In this document: one piece after another, positions 34,427-43,007 of the stretch
How the letters are laid out: the number at the start of each line of letters is the position of its first letter
How positions within the stretch are numbered: position 1 is the first letter of the stretch
NCBI GenBank assembly: GCA_937996235.1
Contig: CALKVK010000031.1
Location: 62,001 to 126,000 of the forward strand
Source of the DNA: an uncultured bacterium
GTDB lineage: Bacteria > Planctomycetota > JAJSAM01 > JAJVHW01
Reading direction: 5' to 3'
DNA length: 64,000 nt
Notes under the pieces: generated by a model
What the model saw: only the letters and a program-made list of their open reading frames with translations
Databases searched by the model: none
What the model was told of the DNA's origin: nothing
Position numbers and translations under genes: made by a program

Positions 34427-35416
34427 CTATGTTCCCGGCGGCGGCGCGGGGAGCGGCACCGCGTGCGGCAGCGCGCGGCCCGCCAGCCCGGCGAGCAGGT
34501 TGTCGGCGGCGATGCGCGCCATGGCGTCGCGCGTGCGCACGGTCGCGCTGCCGACGTGCGGCAGCACGAGGCAGTTCGGCAGCGCGAGGAGCGGGTGCGT
34601 CGGCGGCAGCGGCTCGGGGTCCGTGACGTCGAGCGCCGCCGCGAAGAGCCGCCCCGACGCGAGCGCCGCGTGCAGCGCCTCCTGGTCCACGAGCCCGCCG
34701 CGCGCCGTGTTCACGAGCACCGCCGTCGGCTTCATGCGGGCGAGCGCGGCGGCGTCCACGACGTGGCGCGTCGCGGGCGTCAGCGGCGCGTGCAGGCTCA
34801 CGAAGTCGCTCTCGGCGAACAGCCGCTCGAGCGGCACGTGTTCCGCCGCGAGCTCCTCTTCCGCGGCGACGACGCGGCGCGGCGCGGCGTAGAGGACGCG
34901 CATGCCCCACGCGCCACGGCAGCGGCGCGCGAACGCCGCGCCGATGCGTCCGAGCCCCACGACGCCGAGCGTCGCGCCGACGAGGTCGAGCCCCACGTGC
35001 CCGCGCGGCTCCCACGTCCGCCACGCGCCCGAGCGCACGGCGCGCTCGGCCTCGGGCAGGCGCCGCGCGACCGCCAGCAGCAGCGCGAGCGCGAGGTCGG
35101 CCGTCGCATCCGTGAGCACGTCGGGCGTGTTGCCGACTGCGATGCCCCGCGCCGCGCACGCGCGCAGGTCCACGTTGTCCACGCCGACGGCGTAGTTGCT
35201 GACGACGCGCAGTCGCGGACAGGCCGCGATCAGCGCGGCGTCGATGCGGTCGGAGAGCAGCGTCACGAGGCCGTCGCAGTCTCGGGCGCGCGCCAGGAGT
35301 TCCTCCTGCGCGGGCGGCACGTCGGGCTGCCACACGTCGACGTCGCAGTGCGCGCGCAGCGCGTCGAGACCGGCGTCCGGGATGCGGCGGGTCACGAACA
35401 CGCGGGGGCGCGGCAT
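34427..35416 (-). CDS. D-isomer 2-hydroxyacid dehydrogenase (glyoxylate/hydroxypyruvate reductase type)
   Basis: NAD(P)-dependent reductase of the glyoxylate/hydroxypyruvate family, 329 residues. Visible motifs are SNYAVGVDNVDL, the Rossmann loop GVVGLGRIGAAFARR (about 150), VNTARGGLVDQEAL with the catalytic arginine, the glutamate-bearing DVTDPEPLPP, and the catalytic histidine in VLPHVGSAT. It diverges from a glycerate kinase 35 bases away. Together they would turn glyoxylate or hydroxypyruvate into glycerate and then 2-phosphoglycerate. Confidence 0.9.
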   Translation of the reverse strand: MPRPRVFVTRRIPDAGLDALRAHCDVDVWQPDVPPAQEELLARARDCDGLVTLLSDRIDAALIAACPRLRVVSNYAVGVDNVDLRACAARGIAVGNTPDVLTDATADLALALLLAVARRLPEAERAVRSGAWRTWEPRGHVGLDLVGATLGVVGLGRIGAAFARRCRGAWGMRVLYAAPRRVVAAEEELAAEHVPLERLFAESDFVSLHAPLTPATRHVVDAAALARMKPTAVLVNTARGGLVDQEALHAALASGRLFAAALDVTDPEPLPPTHPLLALPNCLVLPHVGSATVRTRDAMARIAADNLLAGLAGRALPHAVPLPAPPPGT

Positions 35417-35451
35417 CCGGGCGAGTCTACGCAGGGACGCTCGGCGTCGGC

Positions 35452-36789
35452 TTGAATGCAGGCGTGCCCGCGCCGCCGACCGCCCGCGACCTCGCGCTCC
35501 GTGCGTTCGACGCCGCCGTCGCGGCCGCCGTGCCGCAGCCGGTCGGGGTCGTGCAGGGCGGCGTCGCGCGGGCGGGCGACGCCGCGGTGCCCGTCGCGGG
35601 ACTCGCGCGCGTGCTCGTCGTCGGCGCGGGCAAGTCGGCGGCCGCGCTCTTCGACGCGGTCGTGCCGGGACTCCGCGACGCGCTGCCGCGCGCGGTGCGG
35701 ATCGACGCGGAACTGCTGGTGCCCGCGGGCGCCCCGCCGCCGCACGCGGTCCCGGACGTGGCGTGCCGCGTGCGCGCGGTGCGTCCGCCCGACGTCAACG
35801 AGTCCACGGCCGAGGCGCGCGCCGCGACGCGCGAGGTGCTCGACGCCGCCCGCGCGCTCGGACCGGACGCGCTGCTCGTGTGCCTGCTCTCGGGCGGCGG
35901 CTCCGCGACGCTCTCGCTGCCGTGGCCGGGGCTGGACGCGGCCGCGGAGCACGAGGCGGTGCGGCGGCTCGCCGCGCGCGGCGCGTCGATCGACGCGCTC
36001 AACACGCTGCGGCGCCACTGCAGCGCGGTGAAGGGCGGACGGCTGGCGCAGGCGGCGGCCGGCGCGCGCGGCGTGCTCTCGTTCCTGGTCTCCGACGTGG
36101 ACGGCGACCTGCCGCACGTCATCGCGTCGGGTCCCACGGTGCCGGACCCGACGACGTTCGCCGACGCGCTCGCGCTCGCCGCCGACCTGCCCGCCGCCGT
36201 GTGCGAGCACCTCGCGCGCGGCGTGCGCGGCGAGCTGCCGGAGACGCCGAAGCAGCTCCCCGGCAACGTCGGGCACGCCATCCTGCGACGCCCGCGCGAC
36301 GCGCTCGTCGCGGCGTGCGACGCGCTCGCGGGCGCGGGCCGCACCGTCGCCGTGCGCGCGCGCCCCGTCCCCGGCGGCTTCGACGAGGTCGTGCGCGTGC
36401 ACGTGAACGCCGTGCGCGCGCTCGCCCCCGGCACCGCGTTCGTCTCGGTCGGCGAGGCGGCGCCGCCGCGCCCCGTCGACGCGCCGCGCGGCGGACGGGC
36501 GGGGCACCTGGCACTCGCCGTGGCACTCGCGTGCGAGGGCGACCCCGCGCGGCGCGGGCGCGTGACGGTGCTCGTCGGCGCGACCGACGGCGAGGACGGC
36601 ACCTCGGGGACGTCGGGCGGGCTCGTGGATGCGCACGTGCTCGCGCGCTGCCGCGCGGCGGGCGTCGATCCGCACGACGCGCTGCGGCGGTGCGCGTCGC
36701 TCGACGCGCTCGTCGCGGCCGGCGGCACGCTCCCGCGCCGCGCCACCGGCGTCAACGTGCAGGACCTGCGCGTGCTGATCGTCGACTGA
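35452..36789 (+). CDS. Glycerate 2-kinase (MOFRL family)
   Basis: Glycerate kinase of the GckA/MOFRL type, 445 residues, forming 2-phosphoglycerate. Motifs: VLVVGAGKSAAALFDAV, LLSGGGSATLSLP, LNTLRRHCSAVKGGRLA with the catalytic lysine, SDVDGDLPHVIASGPTVPD, and the MOFRL domain (GGRAGHLALAVALAC, ATDGEDGTSGTSGGLVD). The first possible start is TTG (35452); GTG at 35464 is equally plausible and nearer the usual N-terminus. The divergent hydroxyacid dehydrogenase shares the intergenic space and probably the pathway. Confidence 0.92.
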   Translation: MNAGVPAPPTARDLALRAFDAAVAAAVPQPVGVVQGGVARAGDAAVPVAGLARVLVVGAGKSAAALFDAVVPGLRDALPRAVRIDAELLVPAGAPPPHAVPDVACRVRAVRPPDVNESTAEARAATREVLDAARALGPDALLVCLLSGGGSATLSLPWPGLDAAAEHEAVRRLAARGASIDALNTLRRHCSAVKGGRLAQAAAGARGVLSFLVSDVDGDLPHVIASGPTVPDPTTFADALALAADLPAAVCEHLARGVRGELPETPKQLPGNVGHAILRRPRDALVAACDALAGAGRTVAVRARPVPGGFDEVVRVHVNAVRALAPGTAFVSVGEAAPPRPVDAPRGGRAGHLALAVALACEGDPARRGRVTVLVGATDGEDGTSGTSGGLVDAHVLARCRAAGVDPHDALRRCASLDALVAAGGTLPRRATGVNVQDLRVLIVD

Positions 36790-36841
36790 CGCCGCGCGCA
36801 CGGCCGTTGGCGCAGGCGGCGCCGTCGTCGAGCATGGACAC

Positions 36842-37447
36842 ATGTCGCAGACCGATCGCGCGAAGTGGGACGCGAAGTACGCCGAGCCCGGGCGCCGCCG
36901 CGGCGACGACCCGCCCGCGTTCGTGCGGGGCGTCGCCGCGGCGCTGCCGCAGGAGGGCCGCGCCCTCGACGTCGCGTGCGGCGAGGGCCAGACGCTCGTG
37001 TTCCTCGCCGAGCGCGGTCTCGAGGGCGTGGGCGTGGACGTCTCGCCCGTCGGCCTCGCGAAGGCCCGCGCGCTCGCCGAGGAGCGCGGCGTCGCCGAGC
37101 ACGTGGCGCTCGTCGAGCACGACCTCGACGCGGGTCTCCCGGCGCTGGCCGGACGCTTCGACGTCGTCTCCGTCGTGCACTTCCATGCGCCTGCGCTCTG
37201 GCCGGCGCTGCGCGCGCTGCTCGCCCCGGGCGGCTTCCTGCTCCTCGAGACGCTCACGACCGAGAACGTGGACCTGGGCCTGCCCCACCCGTCCGCGCGC
37301 TGGCTCGCGCGTCCGGCGGAGCTGCTCGGCGCCGCGACCGGGCTGCGCGTGCGCCTGTACCGCGAGGCGCTCGTGGACGGGTCCGTCCGCGCGCAGCTCC
37401 TCGCGCAGGAGCCGTCCGGGGCGCCGCCCGACCTGCGCCGCCGCTGA
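36842..37447 (+). CDS. SAM-dependent class I methyltransferase
   Basis: Small class I methyltransferase, 201 residues, of the Methyltransf_25/TehB-like group. Motif I is LDVACGEGQTLVFLAERG (about residues 43-60), and GVGVDVSPVGLAKARALA provides the acidic residue that binds the SAM ribose. The motif IV region is FDVVSVVHFHAP. The N-terminus AKWDAKYAEPGRRRGDD is typical of tellurite-resistance-like methyltransferases. The substrate cannot be told. It precedes the redox island by 66 bases. Confidence 0.85.
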   Translation: MSQTDRAKWDAKYAEPGRRRGDDPPAFVRGVAAALPQEGRALDVACGEGQTLVFLAERGLEGVGVDVSPVGLAKARALAEERGVAEHVALVEHDLDAGLPALAGRFDVVSVVHFHAPALWPALRALLAPGGFLLLETLTTENVDLGLPHPSARWLARPAELLGAATGLRVRLYREALVDGSVRAQLLAQEPSGAPPDLRRR

Positions 37448-37513
37448 TGCCACCGAGGATGCGGCGTCGCGCGGCGCTCGGGCTACCCTGCCCGCTTCCG
37501 GCGAGGTGACGAG

Positions 37514-39127
37514 ATGAACCTGCTCCAGCAGCTCTCGGAGCTCCAGGCGAAGCACGGCTGGCTCTCCGAGGAGACGCTGCGCGCCTTCAGCGACGAGACG
37601 CGCATCCCGCTCTACCAGATCCAGGCGGTCGCGAGCTTCTACCCGCACTACCGCCTGCGTCCGCCGCCGCGCGCGACCGTCGCGGTGTGCCGCGACGCGT
37701 CGTGCCACCTCGCGGGCGGACCGGAGTACCTGCGCCGCGTCCGCGAGCGCCTGGGCGCCGACTTCGACGTCGAGGTGCACGAGGTCTCGTGCCTCGGGCG
37801 CTGCGAGGCGGCGCCGGCCGCGTGCGTGGACGAGGTCCCGTGCCTCGGCTGGTCGGCCGACGACGTCGTCGCGGCCGCGCAGGGCGCGAAGGCGCTGCCC
37901 TCCGACGAGCCGACGGCGACGCCGCGCCGCTGGCCGACCGACCCGTACGCGACGCGCGACGCGCACTACGGCGTGCTGCGCGAGGCGCTCGCCGACCGCG
38001 AGCGCGCGCGGCGCGAGATCCCGCAGACGCTGGCCGACGCGGGCCTGCGCGGCATGGGCGGCGCGGGCTTCCCCACCGGCATGAAGTGGCGCTTCGTGCG
38101 CGACGCCGCGGGCGACGTGAAGTACGCGGTGGTCAACGCCGACGAGTCGGAGCCCGGCACGTTCAAGGACCGCGTGATCCTGGAGGAGCTGCCGCACCTC
38201 GTCGTCGAGGGCCTGCTGCTCGGCTGCCTCGTCGCGGGCGCGTCCACGGGCATCGTCTACATCCGCCACGAGTACGGCCGCGAGCGCGTCGCGGTCGAGC
38301 GCGAGATCGAGCGGGCGCGTGCTCTCGGCCTCTGCGACGCCGTCGGCACCGAGCTGTCCGTGTTCGTCTCGCCCGGCGGGTACATCCTCGGCGAGGAGAC
38401 GGCGCTGATCGAGGCGCTCGAGGGCAAGCGCGGCGAGCCGCGCAACAAGCCGCCGTTCCCGACCACGCACGGCGTCCACGGCTGCCCGACGCTGATGAAC
38501 AACGTCGAGACGTACGCACACGTCGCCACGATCCTGCGCCACGGCGCGGATGCGTGGAAGGCCGTCGGCGTGAACGGCGGCACCGGCTGGAAGTTCTTCT
38601 CCGTCTCGGGCCACGTGGAGCGCCCCGGCGTCTACTGCGTGCCGATGGGCACGACGCTGCGCGAGCTGGTGGACGGGCCGTGCGGCGGCATGCGCGGCGG
38701 CCGCGCGATGAAGGCGTTCTGCCCGGGCGGCGCGAGCGCGCCGTTCCTCCCCGCGGCGCGCGCCGACACGCCGCTCGAGTGGGGTGCGGTGCAGAAGGCG
38801 GGCAGCATGCTCGGCTCGGGCGCGGTGCTCGTCATCGCCGATGGCACCGACATGCTCGACCTCGCGGCGAACGTCGTGCGCTTCTTCCGCAACGAGTCGT
38901 GCGGGAAGTGCGTGCCGTGCCGCGTGGGCAGCCAGAAGGCGGTCGAGATCCTCGACCGCGTGCTCGACGGCGAGGGCGCGGCGTCCGATCTCGACGTGCT
39001 CCCGGCGCTCGACGAGACGCTGCGGCTGACGTCGATCTGCGGCCTCGGCCAGGTCGTCCTGAACCCCGTGACGAGCGTGCTCGCGCACTTCCCGGACGAC
39101 GTCGCGCGGCACACCGGGGGGCGCTGA
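37514..39127 (+). CDS. NuoE-NuoF fusion: NAD-linked flavoprotein subunit of a formate/aldehyde dehydrogenase complex
   Basis: A 537-residue diaphorase subunit. Residues 1-125 are NuoE-like (thioredoxin-type [2Fe-2S] with CRDASC and SCLGRCEAAPA as four ligands). Residues about 140-535 are NuoF-like: FMN loop GMGGAGFPTGMKW, NAD/FMN motif NADESEPGTFKDR, GGYILGEETALIEALEG, and the [4Fe-4S] motif ESCGKCVPCRVGSQ with a downstream Cys in TSICGLGQ. This is the architecture of FdsB-like and HydB-like subunits that pass electrons from formate or hydrogen to NAD. It heads the island that includes AOR and FdhA. Complex I itself is not nearby, so a soluble NAD reductase role is likely. Confidence 0.9.
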   Translation: MNLLQQLSELQAKHGWLSEETLRAFSDETRIPLYQIQAVASFYPHYRLRPPPRATVAVCRDASCHLAGGPEYLRRVRERLGADFDVEVHEVSCLGRCEAAPAACVDEVPCLGWSADDVVAAAQGAKALPSDEPTATPRRWPTDPYATRDAHYGVLREALADRERARREIPQTLADAGLRGMGGAGFPTGMKWRFVRDAAGDVKYAVVNADESEPGTFKDRVILEELPHLVVEGLLLGCLVAGASTGIVYIRHEYGRERVAVEREIERARALGLCDAVGTELSVFVSPGGYILGEETALIEALEGKRGEPRNKPPFPTTHGVHGCPTLMNNVETYAHVATILRHGADAWKAVGVNGGTGWKFFSVSGHVERPGVYCVPMGTTLRELVDGPCGGMRGGRAMKAFCPGGASAPFLPAARADTPLEWGAVQKAGSMLGSGAVLVIADGTDMLDLAANVVRFFRNESCGKCVPCRVGSQKAVEILDRVLDGEGAASDLDVLPALDETLRLTSICGLGQVVLNPVTSVLAHFPDDVARHTGGR

Positions 39128-39151
39128 GCTGCGCACGACGGACCTCCGGCG

Positions 39152-40300
39152 ATGAGCGACGACCCGCGCGGGACGTTGCGGCGCTGGCTGCCGCACGTGC
39201 TGATGATCGTCGCGATCGTCGCGAGCATCTGGCTGCTCGCCGAGGTCGTCGCGCCGCTCTTCGAGCCGATCCTCCTCGCCGCGGCGCTCGCGATGCTCAC
39301 CTACCCCGTGCTGCACGACCCCGTGCAGCGCGTCGTCGCGCGGCTGCTGCCCTTCGTGGACACGCCGCTGCGCGGGCGCATCGCAGGGATCGCCTCCACC
39401 GTCCTCCTGGTCTCGGTGCTCCTGACCCCGTTCGCCCTGCTGGTCCTCAACTCCGTGGACTCGCTGCAGGACGCCGCACGGCTCGCGCTCGGAGTGCTCC
39501 AGAACAGCGCGGCCTCGCTCAACGACCTGCAGACGAAGGTGGCGGAGCGCGCGAAGGAGATCGGCGAGCTCTACCCGCAGCTCAAGCTCGACCCCGACCC
39601 GCTCGCAGAGCGCCTCATGGCCGCCCTGAAGGAGGCGCTGCACCTCGGCCCGTCGTTCCTCTCGTTCATCTTCGAGGGCACCGGCGCCGTGGCGCAGATC
39701 GCGCTGGCGTTCATCAGTCTCGCGTTCTTCTACGTGGAGGGTCCGCGGCTCGCTCGCGCACTGCTCGGATACTCGCCGCTCGACGCGGAACAGCAGGCGA
39801 CGCTCCTGCACAACCACCGGCGCACCGTGCTGCGCCTGCTGAGCGACACCGTCGCGACCGCCGTCGTCAAGGGCATCGTGCTCGGGCTCATCGTGTGGGG
39901 GCTCGACCGGCTGGTCGGTGCGGGGCGGCTGCCGTTCCTTCCGATCGCGCTCGTCGCCGGCGTGCTCTCGCTGCTCCCGCTCGTCGGCGTGGCGATGGTC
40001 TGGCTGCCGTTCGCAGGACTGCTCTGGACGACGAACCGCCCCGGCGCCATCGCGCTCGCCGCCGCATGCTGGCTCGCGAACCTCGCGATCGACCACGCGC
40101 GCGACCGCGTCGGCCGGCGCCTCGACGACCACTCCTCGTGGCGCTCGTTCCTGCTGTTCCTCGGCCTGGTCGGCGGGCTGCTCTCGTACGGACTGAAGGG
40201 TCTCGTCATCGGCCCGATGGCCGTGGTTCTCGTCACCACGGTGTGCAGTGCGTGGCTGCCGCTCTACGGCGGGAGCGACGACGACGCCGGGACGGCCTGA
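39152..40300 (+). CDS. AI-2E family (PerM-type) transporter
   Basis: Polytopic inner-membrane protein of the AI-2E/PerM family, 382 residues with about eight transmembrane helices. The family phrases are VVAPLFEPILLAAALAMLTY near the start and KGLVIGPMAVVL near the end. Family members have been linked to autoinducer-2 export, sodium/proton antiport and other roles, so substrate cannot be stated. It lies between the NuoEF fusion and the MobA-MoaD gene, 1 base from the latter, but has no obvious link to cofactor biosynthesis. Confidence 0.88.
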   Translation: MSDDPRGTLRRWLPHVLMIVAIVASIWLLAEVVAPLFEPILLAAALAMLTYPVLHDPVQRVVARLLPFVDTPLRGRIAGIASTVLLVSVLLTPFALLVLNSVDSLQDAARLALGVLQNSAASLNDLQTKVAERAKEIGELYPQLKLDPDPLAERLMAALKEALHLGPSFLSFIFEGTGAVAQIALAFISLAFFYVEGPRLARALLGYSPLDAEQQATLLHNHRRTVLRLLSDTVATAVVKGIVLGLIVWGLDRLVGAGRLPFLPIALVAGVLSLLPLVGVAMVWLPFAGLLWTTNRPGAIALAAACWLANLAIDHARDRVGRRLDDHSSWRSFLLFLGLVGGLLSYGLKGLVIGPMAVVLVTTVCSAWLPLYGGSDDDAGTA

Positions 40301-40301
40301 C

Positions 40302-41159
40302 GTGCGCCGCGGCGCGCTCGTCCTCTGCGGCGGCCGCTCGCGCCGCATGGGCCGCGACAAGGCGTGGCTGCCGTTCGGCGGCGAGAGGCTGCTGCAGCGT
40401 GTCGTCGCGCGCGTCGCGGCGTGCTGCGACGAGGTCGTCGTCGTCGCGCGTCCGGGCCAGGAGCTGCCGCCGCTCCCCGCGGACGTCCGCGTCGCGCACG
40501 ACGAGCTGCCCGACCAGGGCCCCCTCGGCGGACTCGTGCCGGGGCTGCGCGCCCTCGCCGCGTGCGACGCGTGCTTCGCGACCTCGTGCGACGCACCGTT
40601 CGTGAGCGCGGCGGTGATCGACCTGCTGTTCGCGCGCGTGACGGACCACGACGTCGCGGTGGCGGAGTCCGGGGGCTTCACGCATCCGCTCTCTGCGGTC
40701 TACCGCCCGCACGTCGTGCCCGCGCTCGAGCGGCTCCTCGCGGCCGGCCGCCTGCGGCCCGTGTTCCTCTACGACGAGGTCGCGACCGCCCGCGTGGACG
40801 AGCACGCGCTCCGCGCCGTCGACCCGGAGCTCGACGCGCTGCGCAACGTGAACACGCCGGAGGCCTACGAGGACGCGCTCGCGCGCGCCTTCCCCGAACT
40901 CTCCGTCGAGCTCTACGACATCGCCCGCGCGCGCGCCGGTCGCGCCGTCGTGCCGGTCCGCGCCGACACGCTGCGCGGCGCGCTCCTGCAGCTCGCCCGC
41001 CTCTGCCCCGCGCTGGCGCCCGACGTGGTGACGGCCGACGGCGCGCTCGCCGCCCACTGGCGCGCGAGCGTCGGCGGCGCGTCGTTCGTGGACGCGCCCG
41101 ACACGCCGCTCGCCGGCGATGCGCCTCTGATCGTCATCTCGGCGCTGGCGGGCGGCTGA
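40302..41159 (+). CDS. mobA: MobA-MoaD fusion: molybdenum cofactor guanylyltransferase with MoaD-like tail
   Basis: 285-residue protein. Residues 1-195 are MobA: the GTP-binding N-terminus LVLCGGRSRRMGRDKAWLP, the phrase LPDQGPLGGLVPG and the metal site TSCDAPFV. Residues about 205-285 look like a MoaD/ThiS beta-grasp domain with SADTLRGALLQLA-type helix (ADTLRGALLQLARLCPALA) and a C-terminal Gly-Gly (ISALAGG*). In MoaD the GG tail carries the sulfur for molybdopterin. The fusion would link sulfur delivery and nucleotide addition, next to AOR and FdhA that use the cofactor. The MoaD assignment is inferred from length and the GG end. Confidence 0.8.
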   Translation: MRRGALVLCGGRSRRMGRDKAWLPFGGERLLQRVVARVAACCDEVVVVARPGQELPPLPADVRVAHDELPDQGPLGGLVPGLRALAACDACFATSCDAPFVSAAVIDLLFARVTDHDVAVAESGGFTHPLSAVYRPHVVPALERLLAAGRLRPVFLYDEVATARVDEHALRAVDPELDALRNVNTPEAYEDALARAFPELSVELYDIARARAGRAVVPVRADTLRGALLQLARLCPALAPDVVTADGALAAHWRASVGGASFVDAPDTPLAGDAPLIVISALAGG

Positions 41160-41177
41160 CGCCGTAGCGTGGGCCGG

Positions 41178-43007
41178 ATGCCGGGCGGGTACCACGGGCG
41201 AGCGCTCCACGTCGACGTCGGCGACGGCGCGACGCGCGACCTGCCGCTCGCGGACGACGTGCTGCGGCGCGTCGTCGGCGGCGTCGGACTCGGCGCGTGG
41301 CTGCTCGCGCGGCTCGCCCCCGTGGGCGTCGCGCCCCTCGCACCCGAGGCGCCGCTCGTCATCGCGCTCTCGCCGCTCGTCGGGAGTCCGCTGACGACGT
41401 CCGCGAAGTTCGCCGTCGTGGCGAAGTCGCCGCTCACCGAGCGCATCGGCGACGCGCTCGCGAGCGACCGCTTCGCGATCGAGCTGAAGGGCTGCGGCGT
41501 CGATGCGCTCGTCGTGACGGGCCGCGCGGCCGCGTGGTCGCTGCTCGTGGTGGACGAGAGGGGCGCGCGGCTCGAACCCGCGCAGGACCTCGTCGGGCTC
41601 TCCTCGGCCGATGCCGAGGAGCGCGTGCGCGCGCGCCTCGGCGACTCGTGGCGCTTCTTCGGCATCGGTCCGGCCGGCGAGCGCCTCGTGCGCTTCGCGA
41701 CCATCTCGGGAGACGCGCGCCACGCCGGGCGCGGCGGACTCGGAGCGGTGCTCGGCAGCAAGCGCGTGAAGGGCATCGCGGTGCGCGGCGCGCGCACGTG
41801 CCCCGTCGCGGACCGCGAGCGCGTGCTGGCGCTCGCCCGCGACCTCTCCGCGCGCTCGCTCGGCCCGGCGACCGCCAAGTACCGCGAGCTCGGCACCGTC
41901 ACGAACCTGCTCGTGATGAACCGCCTCGCGGCGCTGCCGACGCGCAACTTCCAGGCGGGCTCGTTCGAGCACGCCGACGCCGTCTCGGGCGAGGCGCTGC
42001 ACGCGCTGCCGAGCGTGCGGCGGCACTGCGCGGCGTGCACGATCGGCTGCGAGCACGTGTTCACGACCTCCTCCGGCCGCGCGGTGCGCATGGAGTACGA
42101 GGGGCTCTTCGCGCTCGGCCCGCTGTGCGGCATCGGCGACCGCGACGTGGTGCTCGCGGCCTCGGCGCTCTGCGACGACGCGGGCATCGACGTGATCTCG
42201 GCCGGCGGCACCGTCGCGTTCGCGATGGAGTGCCGCGAGCGCGGACTGCTCGCGGGCCGCGCGGAGCTCGCGGACGTGCCCGCGTTCGGCGACGGCGAGG
42301 GACTGCTGCGCACGCTGCGCCGCATCGCCGCGCGCGAGGCCGAAGGCGACCTGCTCGCCGAGGGCTCGCGCCGGCTCGGCGACCTGCTCGGCGGAGCTGC
42401 GCCGCGGCTCGCGCCGCACGTCAAGGGACTCGAGCTCCCGGGCTACGACCCGCGCGCGATGCAGACGCTCGCGCTCGGGCTCGCCGTCGCCACGCGCGGC
42501 GCCGACCACAACCGCTCGAGCGCGTACGAAGAGGACCTGCGCCCCGGCGCCGACCGCTTCCGCGCGGACGCGTCGAAGGGCCCCGCGGCGGCCGCCGCCG
42601 AGGTGCGCGCGGCCGTCCTCGACAGCCTGATCCTCTGCAAGTTCCTGCGCGGCGTGTTCGCCGACGTGCTCGCGGAGGGGGCGGCGATGCTCTCCGCCGT
42701 GACCGGCTGGGACGTGGACCGCGCCGAGATGGAGCGCGTCGGGCGCCGCGTCGTCACGCTGCGCAAGCTCTGGAACGTGCGCGAGGGCTGGACGCGCGAC
42801 GAGGACACGCTGCCGCCGCGCCTGCTCGAGGAGCCGCTCCGCGGCGCGGCCGGGGACGGCGTCACGTTGAGCCGCGGCGACCTCGTGCGTATGATCGCAA
42901 GTTACTACGCCGCCCACGGTTGGACGCCCGAGGGGGCCGTGCCGGACGCCCTCGTCCGGGAGCTCGGCCTCGACGACGTCGCCGGCGTGGAGAAGGAGTC
43001 CCCGTGA
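41178..43007 (+). CDS. Aldehyde:ferredoxin oxidoreductase (tungsten type)
   Basis: Tungsten-bispterin aldehyde oxidoreductase, 609 residues, oxidising aldehydes to acids. The [4Fe-4S] ligands are C284, C287, C291 (HCAACTIGCEHVF) and C487 (LILCKFLRGVF). Cofactor motifs include SGDARHAGRGGLGAVLGSKR, EYEGLFALGPLCG and GADHNRSSAYEEDL. The start ATG at 41178 (MPGGYHGRALHVDVG) is preferred to a GTG nine bases earlier. It overlaps the fdhA start by 4 bases. A NAD-reducing partner (NuoEF) lies upstream, as in AOR complexes of Aromatoleum type; which electron acceptor is used is inference. Confidence 0.92.
   Translation: MPGGYHGRALHVDVGDGATRDLPLADDVLRRVVGGVGLGAWLLARLAPVGVAPLAPEAPLVIALSPLVGSPLTTSAKFAVVAKSPLTERIGDALASDRFAIELKGCGVDALVVTGRAAAWSLLVVDERGARLEPAQDLVGLSSADAEERVRARLGDSWRFFGIGPAGERLVRFATISGDARHAGRGGLGAVLGSKRVKGIAVRGARTCPVADRERVLALARDLSARSLGPATAKYRELGTVTNLLVMNRLAALPTRNFQAGSFEHADAVSGEALHALPSVRRHCAACTIGCEHVFTTSSGRAVRMEYEGLFALGPLCGIGDRDVVLAASALCDDAGIDVISAGGTVAFAMECRERGLLAGRAELADVPAFGDGEGLLRTLRRIAAREAEGDLLAEGSRRLGDLLGGAAPRLAPHVKGLELPGYDPRAMQTLALGLAVATRGADHNRSSAYEEDLRPGADRFRADASKGPAAAAAEVRAAVLDSLILCKFLRGVFADVLAEGAAMLSAVTGWDVDRAEMERVGRRVVTLRKLWNVREGWTRDEDTLPPRLLEEPLRGAAGDGVTLSRGDLVRMIASYYAAHGWTPEGAVPDALVRELGLDDVAGVEKESP

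Noticed and set aside
40302..41159. MobA fused to MobB instead of MoaD
   Set aside because: MobB has a P-loop GxGKT/S, which is not seen in the tail; the GG end favours MoaD.
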